Positions 18,764 through 26,884 of a DNA stretch of 64,000 bases are shown here, in pieces. The notes beneath the pieces were generated by a model. The model was given only the letters and a program-made list of their open reading frames with translations. It was not told where the DNA came from and made no database searches. Both the position numbers and the translations under genes were made by a program. Positions within the stretch are counted from its first letter, which is position 1; each line of letters starts with the position of its first letter. The stretch comes from Planctobacterium marinum (lineage in GTDB: Bacteria > Pseudomonadota > Gammaproteobacteria > Enterobacterales > Alteromonadaceae): contig NZ_AP027272.1 in assembly GCF_036322805.1 (NCBI RefSeq), positions 4,808,184-4,872,183 of the forward strand, written 5' to 3'.

Positions 18764-19116
18764 CTTCCTTGAGCTCCTTCAGGTTATTCAGTCAATGAAT
18801 TAAAGCCGATAATTGAATTATGTGAAACTGTACTAAAGTACAGTTTATTCAGCTGATTCACGTCATAGCAAAGCAATCTACTCGCATGTGCCATTATATC
18901 GATAATTTCGAAATGCCATGTCAAAGAACCTCTGTATATAGGCTTATAAATATCACTCAAGCAAGATTTATATATACTTTTTCCGATATAAAAACGCTTA
19001 ATCTTCGAATATACCTGGTTGTAATTTAAGGCTATAAATTCAACAACACAGGTGTCGTGCAATACAACAAACGAATTTGCCAGACACTCAATATCTTGTT
19101 ATGTCAGGAGAACGTT
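18764..19116. other. AT-rich divergent intergenic region
   Basis: 353 bases between the small membrane protein (minus) and the hibernation-factor-like gene (plus). Contains the LexA-like palindrome with a minus-strand promoter at 18799-18846. The remainder is AT-rich with several TATAAA-like stretches near 18950-19030 that could be the plus-strand promoter. A 92-codon minus-strand frame here (18784-19062) has no ribosome-binding site and is not accepted. Confidence 0.5.
18799..18846 (-). promoter_or_regulatory. LexA-box-like operator with promoter for the small membrane protein
   Basis: A perfect 22-bp palindrome (18825-18846: AAACTGTACT, AA, AGTACAGTTT) contains CTGT-N8-ACAG at 18828-18843, the Escherichia-type SOS box. 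On the minus strand it abuts a -35 TTCACA (18821-18826), then 16 bases, then a -10 TTTAAT (18799-18804). LexA bound here would cover the -35. Confidence 0.55.
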
Positions 19117-19473
19117 ATGAGACTCATCGTCAAATCTGCAAACTTAAACCTGCAAGAAACTCACAGAGAAACCGTAAAAAAACGCGTCGGCAGTGTTTTT
19201 CATCGCACCGTAGATGCCATTCAATCACTCACCATCACCCTCAGTGATGTCAATGGACCAAAAGGCGGTCCGGATAAACAAGTGAAGGTAAAACTAAAAT
19301 CCGACAACATGCCGCTGATCGTTGTCATCGACAAAAAAAGTAATTGGATAGCGGCTGTCAATTCGGCGTTAAACCGAGTAAATAATAGCTTTCTCAGAAA
19401 ACTAAAACGCAAAAAACAGGTGAATGCGAAAGTCAAAAACCTGGTTTTAACCAGTGATTTGGTGGCCAGTTAA
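19117..19473 (+). CDS. ribosome-hibernation (HPF/RaiA-like) family protein
   Basis: 118 residues from ATG 19117, with strong CAGGAG upstream; longer readings from 19057 lack a site. The fold pattern is that of sigma-54-modulation/S30EA proteins: N-terminal strand 'MRLIVKSANLNLQETHRE', 'HRTVDAIQSLTITLSDVNGPKGG', central strands, then a helix 'AAVNSALNRVNNSFLRKLKRK'. The basic C-terminal part fits rRNA contact. 'DVNGPKGGPDKQVKVKL' is typical of the HPF/RaiA relatives found in marine gammaproteobacteria. Lacks the dimerisation tail of long HPF. Function (ribosome binding under stress) is inferred from family. Confidence 0.75.
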   Translation: MRLIVKSANLNLQETHRETVKKRVGSVFHRTVDAIQSLTITLSDVNGPKGGPDKQVKVKLKSDNMPLIVVIDKKSNWIAAVNSALNRVNNSFLRKLKRKKQVNAKVKNLVLTSDLVAS

Positions 19474-19493
19474 GCTGGTTTTTATAAAGTATG

Positions 19494-19515
19494 CAAGGCT
19501 CCGGTGGGAGCCTTG
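19494..19515. terminator. hairpin between the HPF-like gene and the GGDEF-EAL gene
   Basis: CAAGGCTCC/GGAGCCTTG, a 9-bp perfect stem with a 4-base loop and no T tract. Lies between two converging genes and probably ends transcription with help, or is Rho-assisted. Confidence 0.55.
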
Positions 19516-19536
19516 TGATAATTGAGGGGAATAAGC

Positions 19537-21606
19537 TTATTGCGCGACTCTGGCCAGTAAAAACTCGGTGGTATCTTCCACCGACAAGGGGCGACTAAAG
19601 TAATAACCTTGGATCATGTCACAGCCCATATCCTTCAATTGGGTAGCCTGCTGCTGATTTTCCACGCACTCTGCAATCAGACTTAACCCTAAGCTCTTAC
19701 CCAAGGTGATAATAGACTGGATAATACCGTCGTTAATGTTGTCTACCCCCATCTGACGCACAAAACTACCATCAATTTTTAAGGTGCCCACAGGTAAATC
19801 CCGCAAGTAACTCATACTGGAATAGCCTGTACCAAAATCGTCCACCGCGATATTGATTCCCATTTGACGCAATTGCTCTAAAACCCGAATGGCGTGTTCA
19901 GTGTTAGAAATAAAGGTATTTTCAGTAATTTCAATTTCCAGACTCTTTGGTGATAAGCCAGTTTTTTCCAAGATTTGAGTGATCTGATCTACGGCATTTG
20001 GATGCATGATAAAAGAAGCAGGCAAATTAACTGCTACACGAGTCTGCTCACAACCGAGTGCTTGCCAACTGGCATTCTGACCACACGCCTCCTCGAGTAC
20101 CCACAGACTCAAAGAATGCATTAGTCCCACATCTTCAGCCACGGGTAAAAACTGCACAGGGTTGAGTAAGCCTAACTCTTCATCTTGCCAGCGGATCAGC
20201 GCTTCAATGCCACAAACCCGGCCGGTTTCGGTACAAATTTGTGGTTGATACACCAGATGAAAGCTTTTGTTTTCCAGCGCTAAACGCAATTTGTGCTCCA
20301 GGGTCAGTCGTTCCAGTGAGCCATCAATCATGTCGTGTTCAAAGAAACAATACTGACTCAAGCCCTTCTCTTTGGCCCGATACATGGCAACATCAGCGTG
20401 ACGCAGTAAAGTAGAGGCATCGGTACCATCATCCGGAAAGCGTGCAATTCCGATACTGGTGGAAATATGTAACTGGTTCCCGGAGAGTTCAATCGGCTCA
20501 CTGAGGGTAAAAATGATTTGTTCAGCCAAGGGGATGATGTCTTCTTTGCTGTGTAAATGCTCCAACAAGATGATAAATTCATCACCGCCCCAGCGACACA
20601 CGGAATCGGCTTTTCTCACCACGGACGAGAGCTTTTCTGCCACCTGAACTAGTAAGTCATCACCAACTGCATGACCGAGGTTATCATTAACGTACTTGAA
20701 CCTGTCCAGGTCCAAAAACATCAATGCCATTTGTGAATTTTCGCGACTGGCATTGTCGATACCATGATTAAGTCGGTCCACCAGCAAATGGCGATTAGGC
20801 AATTGCGTCAAGGCATCATAATTAGCGCGGTTAAATAGTTGTTCCGTGCGCAAGGCCACTAAAGATTCCAGCCTTTCACTGTGGGCATGCAGTTGCTTCT
20901 CGTGCTCTTCAATCGTATCCAGCATGCTATTCACGCCGGTAATCAAAGTACCTAACTCGTCACTGCCTTTTAGCCTGACACGACGGTTATAACGGCGATT
21001 ACGGGCCACATAGCCTACCAACTCCACCAATTTGTTCATGGGAGCCGCCAGAAAAGCCTGCAATCGCCAATGTAAAAAGAAGGACACAGCCAGACTGACA
21101 ATAAACACCAGCGCGAGGATCAACAGATAATTACCTCGCTGATCCGACAAAGCATTGCTATCGGACTCCATGATGACATAGCCAATAACTTCATTGTCCA
21201 TGCGCACAGGATAATGCACAGTTAAGTAAGTGCTACTATCAAGCTTATTTTGTAATTCCTGATAATCCGGCAGGCGCTTTTCAGGATCCCGCTGATAGCT
21301 GGCAAACAGGTTATTGTCCTTATCCAGTAACAGTGCATATTGGGTAGCTGGAAAGGATTTAAGTGAAGCTAATACGTCACTGGCAGCCTGTGTATCGCCA
21401 AACAACAACGCCGAGCGAGAGGTCGCTGCTATAAGCTGCGCTTTACCATTGAGATTTTCTGACAGGCGGGTTTTATGATCGGAGACATACTTGCCATAAA
21501 GTAACACTGAGGCCAGCGCCAAGGTAATACTGGTAACAATGGTCGCCACTAAAAGCTGCTTTTTAAAAAATGAAAGCTGCTCGTATTGGGCAATTAGCTT
21601 TTTCAT
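19537..21606 (-). CDS. membrane cyclic-di-GMP enzyme with HAMP, GGDEF and EAL domains
   Basis: 689 residues. Membrane span (about 17-37), periplasmic sensor region (40-158, CHASE8-like as in YfiN), second span (160-179), HAMP (about 181-235), GGDEF (about 258-422) and EAL (about 435-689). The GGDEF site is intact (GGDEF 340-344), with a complete inhibitory I-site RKAD (331-334) five residues before it. The EAL domain keeps E468 (EAL), 'EITENTF', 'DDFGTGYSS', 'KIDGSFV' and 'AECVENQ', so synthesis and hydrolysis both look possible. Its start overlaps the yfiR-like stop (ATGA), so the two are co-translated. By analogy with YfiBNR of Pseudomonas, the periplasmic YfiR-like protein would hold the cyclase off. 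The fused EAL domain differs from classical YfiN. Confidence 0.9.
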   Translation of the reverse strand: MKKLIAQYEQLSFFKKQLLVATIVTSITLALASVLLYGKYVSDHKTRLSENLNGKAQLIAATSRSALLFGDTQAASDVLASLKSFPATQYALLLDKDNNLFASYQRDPEKRLPDYQELQNKLDSSTYLTVHYPVRMDNEVIGYVIMESDSNALSDQRGNYLLILALVFIVSLAVSFFLHWRLQAFLAAPMNKLVELVGYVARNRRYNRRVRLKGSDELGTLITGVNSMLDTIEEHEKQLHAHSERLESLVALRTEQLFNRANYDALTQLPNRHLLVDRLNHGIDNASRENSQMALMFLDLDRFKYVNDNLGHAVGDDLLVQVAEKLSSVVRKADSVCRWGGDEFIILLEHLHSKEDIIPLAEQIIFTLSEPIELSGNQLHISTSIGIARFPDDGTDASTLLRHADVAMYRAKEKGLSQYCFFEHDMIDGSLERLTLEHKLRLALENKSFHLVYQPQICTETGRVCGIEALIRWQDEELGLLNPVQFLPVAEDVGLMHSLSLWVLEEACGQNASWQALGCEQTRVAVNLPASFIMHPNAVDQITQILEKTGLSPKSLEIEITENTFISNTEHAIRVLEQLRQMGINIAVDDFGTGYSSMSYLRDLPVGTLKIDGSFVRQMGVDNINDGIIQSIITLGKSLGLSLIAECVENQQQATQLKDMGCDMIQGYYFSRPLSVEDTTEFLLARVAQ

Positions 21607-22166
21607 GTTTTCTTGATTCGGGCCAGTTTTAATAACTCTGAGCTGATTTCCAGCTCCAGTGCTTGCAATCGTTGCATGTCTATTTCAAAGCGTAGCCGTT
21701 TTCCTTCTTCATAAAAAGAAAAAGTGGCGACATTTTGAAAAATAGAAGTATTTGAGGAAACGATTAAGACTTCTTTTAAAACATCCAGAATCGGTTGCTG
21801 TGCATCACTTAAATAAGCAAGATCGCAGCGATTGTTAACCGCAATAGGCTTAACCTCAACCCTCAACTGCCGCTCGCCAACCGTGCGATTTGCAACCAAG
21901 GCCTGTAAAAATTCCAACAGCGGATCCTGTTCAGCCAGACATACCACAACCGTTTCTCTGGGGGTACGTGTATCCAGGTCCGGCCAACTGATGAACTTAG
22001 TGAAATTGAAAATATAAGCGGCTTTTAACTTATCAAGCCGGGTGAGCTGTGGGTAATCCTGAGACTGCGCATTGCTGCTACTGACTGCCAAACCTAACAT
22101 CATAGCCAACAGCAGTCGACTTAGATATCGAGAGCGAGAAGACTTTGATAGAGCTTGCAACAACAC
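21603..22166 (-). CDS. YfiR-family periplasmic protein (DUF4154)
   Basis: 187 residues from GTG 22166, with a signal peptide (about 1-34, 'LLLAMMLGLAVSSSNAQ'). The body has YfiR hallmarks: 'KLKAAYIFNFTKFISWP', 'VVVCLAEQDPLLEFLQAL', 'RTVGERQLRVE', and the C-terminal 'ATFSFYEEGKRLRFEID'. YfiR represses a membrane diguanylate cyclase and responds to envelope and redox changes. Two Cys (in VVVCLAE and NNRCDLAYL) could form a disulfide as in the Pseudomonas protein. Lies between an outer-membrane protein and the GGDEF-EAL gene in one operon. Confidence 0.85.
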   Translation of the reverse strand: MLLQALSKSSRSRYLSRLLLAMMLGLAVSSSNAQSQDYPQLTRLDKLKAAYIFNFTKFISWPDLDTRTPRETVVVCLAEQDPLLEFLQALVANRTVGERQLRVEVKPIAVNNRCDLAYLSDAQQPILDVLKEVLIVSSNTSIFQNVATFSFYEEGKRLRFEIDMQRLQALELEISSELLKLARIKKT

Positions 22167-22178
22167 CGGATTAATTCC

Positions 22179-23246
22179 CTACCTCGAACTGGAAAAAGCG
22201 ATACCAGCTCGCCAGTTTTCTTTGGGTTGTGGACCGTTTAAATACTGATACAAAGGCTTGGCCATCTCTAATCCAAGACTGTATGCATCACTAAAGCGCC
22301 ATCGAATTCCAATACTGGCCAGTAACTTTTTACCACCGTATAAATCTGGATTAGTGATACTTGCGGGATAAGGATTGGTTTGCGCCACTAACAGCGCTGT
22401 ATCTGCACCCTGTATCGATTGAGAGTGGACGTATTCAAGTCCCAAAATGGTATGTAACGACTCATTGTTTTGATATCTGTATTTACCTTTTACACTGTAA
22501 CGGTTTCCCAAGCGATAATCTCTGTCGTTTTTACCGGTGCGAATGGTGGCTGACAAATCCACTTCAAACTGATGTTCTGTCAGCGATTGATAGCTCAATG
22601 TCAGTGGTATGTCCCAGGTACCCGAACCTAATTGCATGGTGTATGGGAGCTGCTGATCGCCCGGTGCTCTAGGGGTATCTCCCCGCTCATCAATGGAGCC
22701 AGTGGGTATACTCAGTTTAACCTGCAACGCCCACTGATGTGATAACTGTTGCGCCAGTACATACCTTGCTCCCAGAGATAAGTCACCGGGTCCATGGCTT
22801 TTCAACAAAAACGTTTCATAGCCGGGTACAGCAGAGATATGATCGGTTTCCTGCTGGATATAAGGCAATACCAGGTTAAATTGCCACTCTGGACGCCATT
22901 GATATTGAATACCTAAAATTGACGCTCGCTGCGTAATGACGGTTGGTACCACGGGAAAGTTACTGTCTGTGCGCGGTTCTGCTCCCGGAGTAAACAACAC
23001 TTCGTCCAGAGAGAGTTTATCGGCCCCCTTGAGATAGCCATCAAATTCAGCTTGTTGATAACGCAGCGACCAGGTCCAGTTTTGACTATTCGGCTCTGCG
23101 TCTTCCGTTGATGCACTAAATAACTCTTGGAGACTCATCTCGGCAAATTCAGCAGGAGTAGACTGGGCAGTGGCTTTTGAAGATAGAAATGCGCAAACCA
23201 TACAGAATAGTGTTTTGGTAATCGCACAGCGGGGTGATCTGGACAA
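22179..23246 (-). CDS. outer-membrane beta-barrel protein of the YfiR/GGDEF operon
   Basis: 355 residues from a TTG start at 23246 (GAGG seven bases upstream). Signal peptide about 1-27 (CMVCAFLSSKATAQ). A short 'FAEMSLQELFSAS' motif follows; it is common at the N-terminus of outer-membrane partners in YfiR-type operons. The rest alternates polar and hydrophobic residues in long beta-hairpins with an Arg/aromatic ending (RAGIAFSSSR), resembling the 'transporter/phenol meta-pathway' barrel family. It may act as a surface sensor or channel whose state is relayed by YfiR. First gene of the operon, 12 bases before yfiR. Confidence 0.7.
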   Translation of the reverse strand: MSRSPRCAITKTLFCMVCAFLSSKATAQSTPAEFAEMSLQELFSASTEDAEPNSQNWTWSLRYQQAEFDGYLKGADKLSLDEVLFTPGAEPRTDSNFPVVPTVITQRASILGIQYQWRPEWQFNLVLPYIQQETDHISAVPGYETFLLKSHGPGDLSLGARYVLAQQLSHQWALQVKLSIPTGSIDERGDTPRAPGDQQLPYTMQLGSGTWDIPLTLSYQSLTEHQFEVDLSATIRTGKNDRDYRLGNRYSVKGKYRYQNNESLHTILGLEYVHSQSIQGADTALLVAQTNPYPASITNPDLYGGKKLLASIGIRWRFSDAYSLGLEMAKPLYQYLNGPQPKENWRAGIAFSSSR

Positions 23247-23357
23247 ACGCGTACCTCTCAGGAAATCTCAAGTTACCATCCGAGGTCATTTTATCCATAG
23301 ATTCCTAGCGTAACCCAAATGTCGCTAAATACGCAGCAAATTTTACCGATGTTCCCG

Positions 23358-24101
23358 TTATTTAGCAGCAAATAGAAGATAATTAACCGAAGTATCGCTA
23401 CTGGTGCGCCACTTGCTGGTGAAAGGATTGAAACTCATTCCGGAAATCGCACCTGCAGTCAGTCCATTTTCGGCAATCATGCCCTGTAACTCTGCGGGTT
23501 TCACAAACGCCTTCCAGCTGTGGGTCCCCACGGGAAGCAAGCGCAACACGTACTCTGCACCAACGATTCCAAACAAAAACGATTTAAAGGTGCGATTCAG
23601 TGTTGCCAGCACCAGCAATCCGCCGGGCTTTAAAAGCGCACAACACTCTGCGATCAACTGCGCTTGATCCGGGACGTGTTCTATCACTTCGGTGTTCATT
23701 ACAATATCAAACTGGCGTGACTCATCCACTAACACCTCAGACAAACAGTGTCGATAGTTAATGCTCAAACCAGAGGCTTTAGCGTGACGCTGAGCGACTC
23801 TAATACTCATTTCACTGGCATCAATTCCGGTAACCGCAACGCCCAATTGCGCTAGTGGCTCACATAACAAGCCACCACCACAACCAACGTCCAGGGCACT
23901 TAATTCAGACAAGGATTTTTCCTGAAAGTGCTGCCGGATTTGCCGCTCTATGACGTGCCAGCGGCAGGCATTAAATTCTAATACACGGCGGTATTGACCA
24001 TTGGGATCCCACCAGGCTTCAGCGAGCGCATCAAATCGCGCGATTTCTTCCGCACTGGTGTTAGCACTTTTAGTGTACTGAAGAGCACTTTTATCCAACA
24101 T
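23358..24101 (-). CDS. ubiG: UbiG-type SAM-dependent O-methyltransferase (ubiquinone synthesis)
   Basis: 247 residues. UbiG carries out both O-methylations in ubiquinone biosynthesis. The N-terminal 'EEIARFDALAEAWWDPNGQYR' region (seen as 'EIARFDALAEAWWDPNG') is the UbiG signature. SAM site 'ALDVGCGGGLLCEPLAQLG' (about 69-87), then 'TEVIEHVPD', 'LVLATLNRTFKS', and the membrane-interaction insert 'GAEYVLRLLPVGTHSWKAF', ending 'VNYLLFAAK'. It departs from typical UbiG after WWDP ('YRRVLEFNACRWHVIERQI'), so it may be a divergent copy, and another ubiG could exist elsewhere. Stands alone after the fadE terminator. Confidence 0.82.
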   Translation of the reverse strand: MLDKSALQYTKSANTSAEEIARFDALAEAWWDPNGQYRRVLEFNACRWHVIERQIRQHFQEKSLSELSALDVGCGGGLLCEPLAQLGVAVTGIDASEMSIRVAQRHAKASGLSINYRHCLSEVLVDESRQFDIVMNTEVIEHVPDQAQLIAECCALLKPGGLLVLATLNRTFKSFLFGIVGAEYVLRLLPVGTHSWKAFVKPAELQGMIAENGLTAGAISGMSFNPFTSKWRTSSDTSVNYLLFAAK

Positions 24102-24147
24102 AAAATCAATACCTCATCTACCCTTTGGCAATAAGTTGCAGAAACAA

Positions 24148-24172
24148 AAAAGGCGACACAATGTCGCCTTTT
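24148..24172 (-). terminator. Rho-independent terminator of the acyl-CoA dehydrogenase gene
   Basis: AAAAGGCGACA/TGTCGCCTTTT stem with a 3-base loop. On the minus strand it is followed by further T. Lies 19 bases beyond the fadE-like stop. Confidence 0.9.
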
Positions 24173-24190
24173 CAAATTTCTTTGCATCAA

Positions 24191-26443
24191 TTAAGCAGCA
24201 GGTTTGTGCTCAACTTCAGCAGGAACTTCATCAGTCAGTAGATTCAAATCAAAGTCGTATTCATCTACTCTGACTGCAACACGACGCTTAGCATCATAAT
24301 CCAATACGGCGTCTGCTTCAGTCTGGTTCAATACACCGCGCTTCTGCATTTCGGTTACGATACCAGCGAAGTCAGTTGCAGGTGCAACAGGCTGTGCACG
24401 CAACGCTTTCTGGATTTTACGCAACATCGGCATTACTGCGTGTTTCGCCACGAATGCCTGATAGTTGATGTCGTAACCATCGCCCGGCTTGGTTTCTACC
24501 AGATGAGTGATCTCTTTGCGGAACGCGTTGTTCTGCAAGCTCACTTCGGACAATTCACGCACCAGGTCATCAGAAATAGCGTGAGTGCTATTGCTGTAAG
24601 TTGCGGTTAACAAGCGCATCAAACCACGAACAGCAGTATTCGGGAAGTTGGCCACAAACGCTTTCTGCGCTTGCTCAGCTTGCTGTAGCGCCCACTGAAT
24701 ACCGTATTCAAAATAAGGCTTAGCATCTACGCGATTGGTTTCACTCACTTTCTGCTCGTAAAAGCGGATTGCCGCCATTGACATGTAACCGTAGCTCATC
24801 ATGTCACCCAAGCGGGCAGACAACATTTCAGCTTTTTTCAGGTCACCACCTAACACCAACAACGCCAGGTCTGCCATAGTGGCCAGATTAGACGCCACTT
24901 TGTTCAGGCGCTTTTCGTACTTTCTAACCTCAGGTAGCTTGCTTGAACTACCGCGCGTGAAAGGTAAATAACTCTTACCTAAGCTGCGGAAAGCGTTTGC
25001 AACACTAAAGCCAATAGTCTTGCGCAACAGAGAGTTAAACTTGGCATCAGCACCTTTTTCATTACTGTGAATCTGTTCAACTAACTCTTTCATGTAAGGG
25101 TGGCAACGCATCGTACCTTGACCGAAAATCATCAGGCTACGAGTCAGGATGTTGGCACCTTCTACCGTAATAGCAATGGGTTGTGCTTTGTAACCATTAG
25201 CCATGGTGTTTTGCGGACCTTGCTGGATAGCTTTACCCGCAGTGATATCCATGCCGTGTTGCAAAACTTCACGACCTAACTCAGTCATGTGATATTTAGC
25301 CATAGCCGTTACAACTGAAGGCTTCAGACCTAACCCCAGACCTTCTGTTGTCAACTGACGCATAGCTTCTAACAAATAGGTTTTACCAGCCATATCAGCC
25401 AGTTTTTCCTGGATACCCTCGAAGCGACCAATTGGAACGCCGAACTGTTCACGTACGAAAGAGTACTCAGTAGCTGCTTTAAACGCAGACTGCGCTGTAG
25501 AGGTACCTAATGCTGGAAGTGAAATACCACGACCTGCACCTAAACAGCTCACTAGCATCTGCCAGCCACGTCCGATGTTCTTCTGACCACCGATGATGAA
25601 GTCCATTGGAATGAACACATCTTTGCCGCGTGTAGTACCGTTGTAAAAACGCATGCCCATTGGGTCATGACGGTTACCAAGCTGAACACCCGGGTGCGAT
25701 TTAGGGATCAAAGCACAGGTAATACCCAGCTCGACTTTGTCACCCAACAAACCATCTGGATCTAAACACTTAAACGCCAAACCTAAAACAGTGGCAATAG
25801 GCGCAAGTGTGATGTAACGCTTGTCCCAGGTTACAGAAAGACCTAAAACTTCTTTGCCTTCCCAAGTACCTTTGGTCACCACACCCACATCAGGGATAGC
25901 ACCCGCATCAGAACCTGCATCTGGGCCCGTTAATGCGAAACAAGGCATGTCTTGGCCAACGGCCAGTTTCGGCAACCACTGTTCTTGCTGCGCTTTAGTT
26001 CCATAGTGCATTAACAACTCACCCGGACCGAGCGAGTTAGGTACCATAACGGTTACCGCTACAGCACAGCTACGGGAAGCAATCTTGGATACGATTGTCG
26101 AGTTAGCGTAAGGGCTGAACTCCAAGCCACCATAGGCTTTGGGAATGATAAGGGCGAAGAATTTGTTCTTGCCTAAGAAGTCCAAAATTTCTTGTGGTAC
26201 ATGCACACCGTCTTCTTGAAGGCGGTAGTCATCTACCATTTTAATTAGTTCGCGCAGCGGGCCATCGATAAAGGCTTGCTCATCTGCACTTAAAGTTGCT
26301 TTCGGCACATTTCTCAATGCCGCCATATCAGGTACACCGCGATATACTGAAGCTTCCAGCCACACATCGCCAGCATCCAGCGCTTCCTGCTCTGTTACAG
26401 AAATTGGGGGTAAAACTTTCTTAAAGGTTGTACGTATACTCAT
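24191..26443 (-). CDS. fadE: FadE-type acyl-CoA dehydrogenase
   Basis: About 750 residues, first oxidation of fatty-acyl-CoA in beta-oxidation. The start is placed at ATG 26443 (MSIRTTFKKV), with GAGTG six bases upstream; a GTG three codons earlier (26452) is the alternative. Core acyl-CoA dehydrogenase domain about 70-480: 'KNKFFALIIPKAYGGLEFSPYA', 'CFALTGPDAGSDAG', 'YSFVREQFGVPIGRFEG' and 'ILTRSLMIFGQGTMRCHPY' (in shorter segments). The ~270-residue C-terminal extension (DUF1974-like) defines the FadE group. Has its own terminator. A one-sided FadR-like half site (TCCGACCAGTT, 26463-26473) lies just upstream and is treated as unproven. Confidence 0.92.
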   Translation of the reverse strand: MSIRTTFKKVLPPISVTEQEALDAGDVWLEASVYRGVPDMAALRNVPKATLSADEQAFIDGPLRELIKMVDDYRLQEDGVHVPQEILDFLGKNKFFALIIPKAYGGLEFSPYANSTIVSKIASRSCAVAVTVMVPNSLGPGELLMHYGTKAQQEQWLPKLAVGQDMPCFALTGPDAGSDAGAIPDVGVVTKGTWEGKEVLGLSVTWDKRYITLAPIATVLGLAFKCLDPDGLLGDKVELGITCALIPKSHPGVQLGNRHDPMGMRFYNGTTRGKDVFIPMDFIIGGQKNIGRGWQMLVSCLGAGRGISLPALGTSTAQSAFKAATEYSFVREQFGVPIGRFEGIQEKLADMAGKTYLLEAMRQLTTEGLGLGLKPSVVTAMAKYHMTELGREVLQHGMDITAGKAIQQGPQNTMANGYKAQPIAITVEGANILTRSLMIFGQGTMRCHPYMKELVEQIHSNEKGADAKFNSLLRKTIGFSVANAFRSLGKSYLPFTRGSSSKLPEVRKYEKRLNKVASNLATMADLALLVLGGDLKKAEMLSARLGDMMSYGYMSMAAIRFYEQKVSETNRVDAKPYFEYGIQWALQQAEQAQKAFVANFPNTAVRGLMRLLTATYSNSTHAISDDLVRELSEVSLQNNAFRKEITHLVETKPGDGYDINYQAFVAKHAVMPMLRKIQKALRAQPVAPATDFAGIVTEMQKRGVLNQTEADAVLDYDAKRRVAVRVDEYDFDLNLLTDEVPAEVEHKPAA

Positions 26444-26884
26444 AATATTCACTCATCTGACATCCGACCAGTTGAGGTAAGTATGAGTGAAAACCATTTT
26501 TGGATCAAAGTTTTTTAACAAAATATTTATAAAACTGTTGTATTTTTATACGATTCGATTAACCACTCGGTCAGGATAAACATCTGATTTACAATTGATT
26601 ATTTAACTTAAAGCAGCAATTTAGAATTCATTACCTGGAAAAATTTAAACAAGCTTTAATGGGGATCCATTCACCAAAAAAGAGTAAATTACTACCCTGA
26701 ACGCATCAATTCGACATGCATTAATGGCAAAACAAGTCAATATTCTTCCTTCTATTTATATAAATTCATCAACCGTGCGTCAGGTGAAAACTGAATGAAG
26801 AGTTGTGAAGAACACTCTATCCGTATTTACAGTGCTAGCTATTGGCCTTAGATTGCCGACGTTGTTAAATCAATTCGAAAAAAA
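26444..26884. other. AT-rich divergent intergenic region
   Basis: 441 bases between fadE (minus) and the large lipoprotein (plus). Very AT-rich, with promoter-like TATAAA runs near 26535 and 26755. Contains the FadR-like half site at 26463-26473. No ORF with a ribosome-binding site. Confidence 0.5.

Noticed and set aside
18784..19062. 92-codon minus-strand frame in the AT-rich gap
   Set aside because: No ribosome-binding site, AT-driven composition, and it would cover the LexA-like operator and promoter.
26455..26473. FadR operator upstream of fadE
   Set aside because: Only one half (TCCGACCAGTT) matches the consensus; the other half does not at any 17-base spacing, so it is noted but not called.
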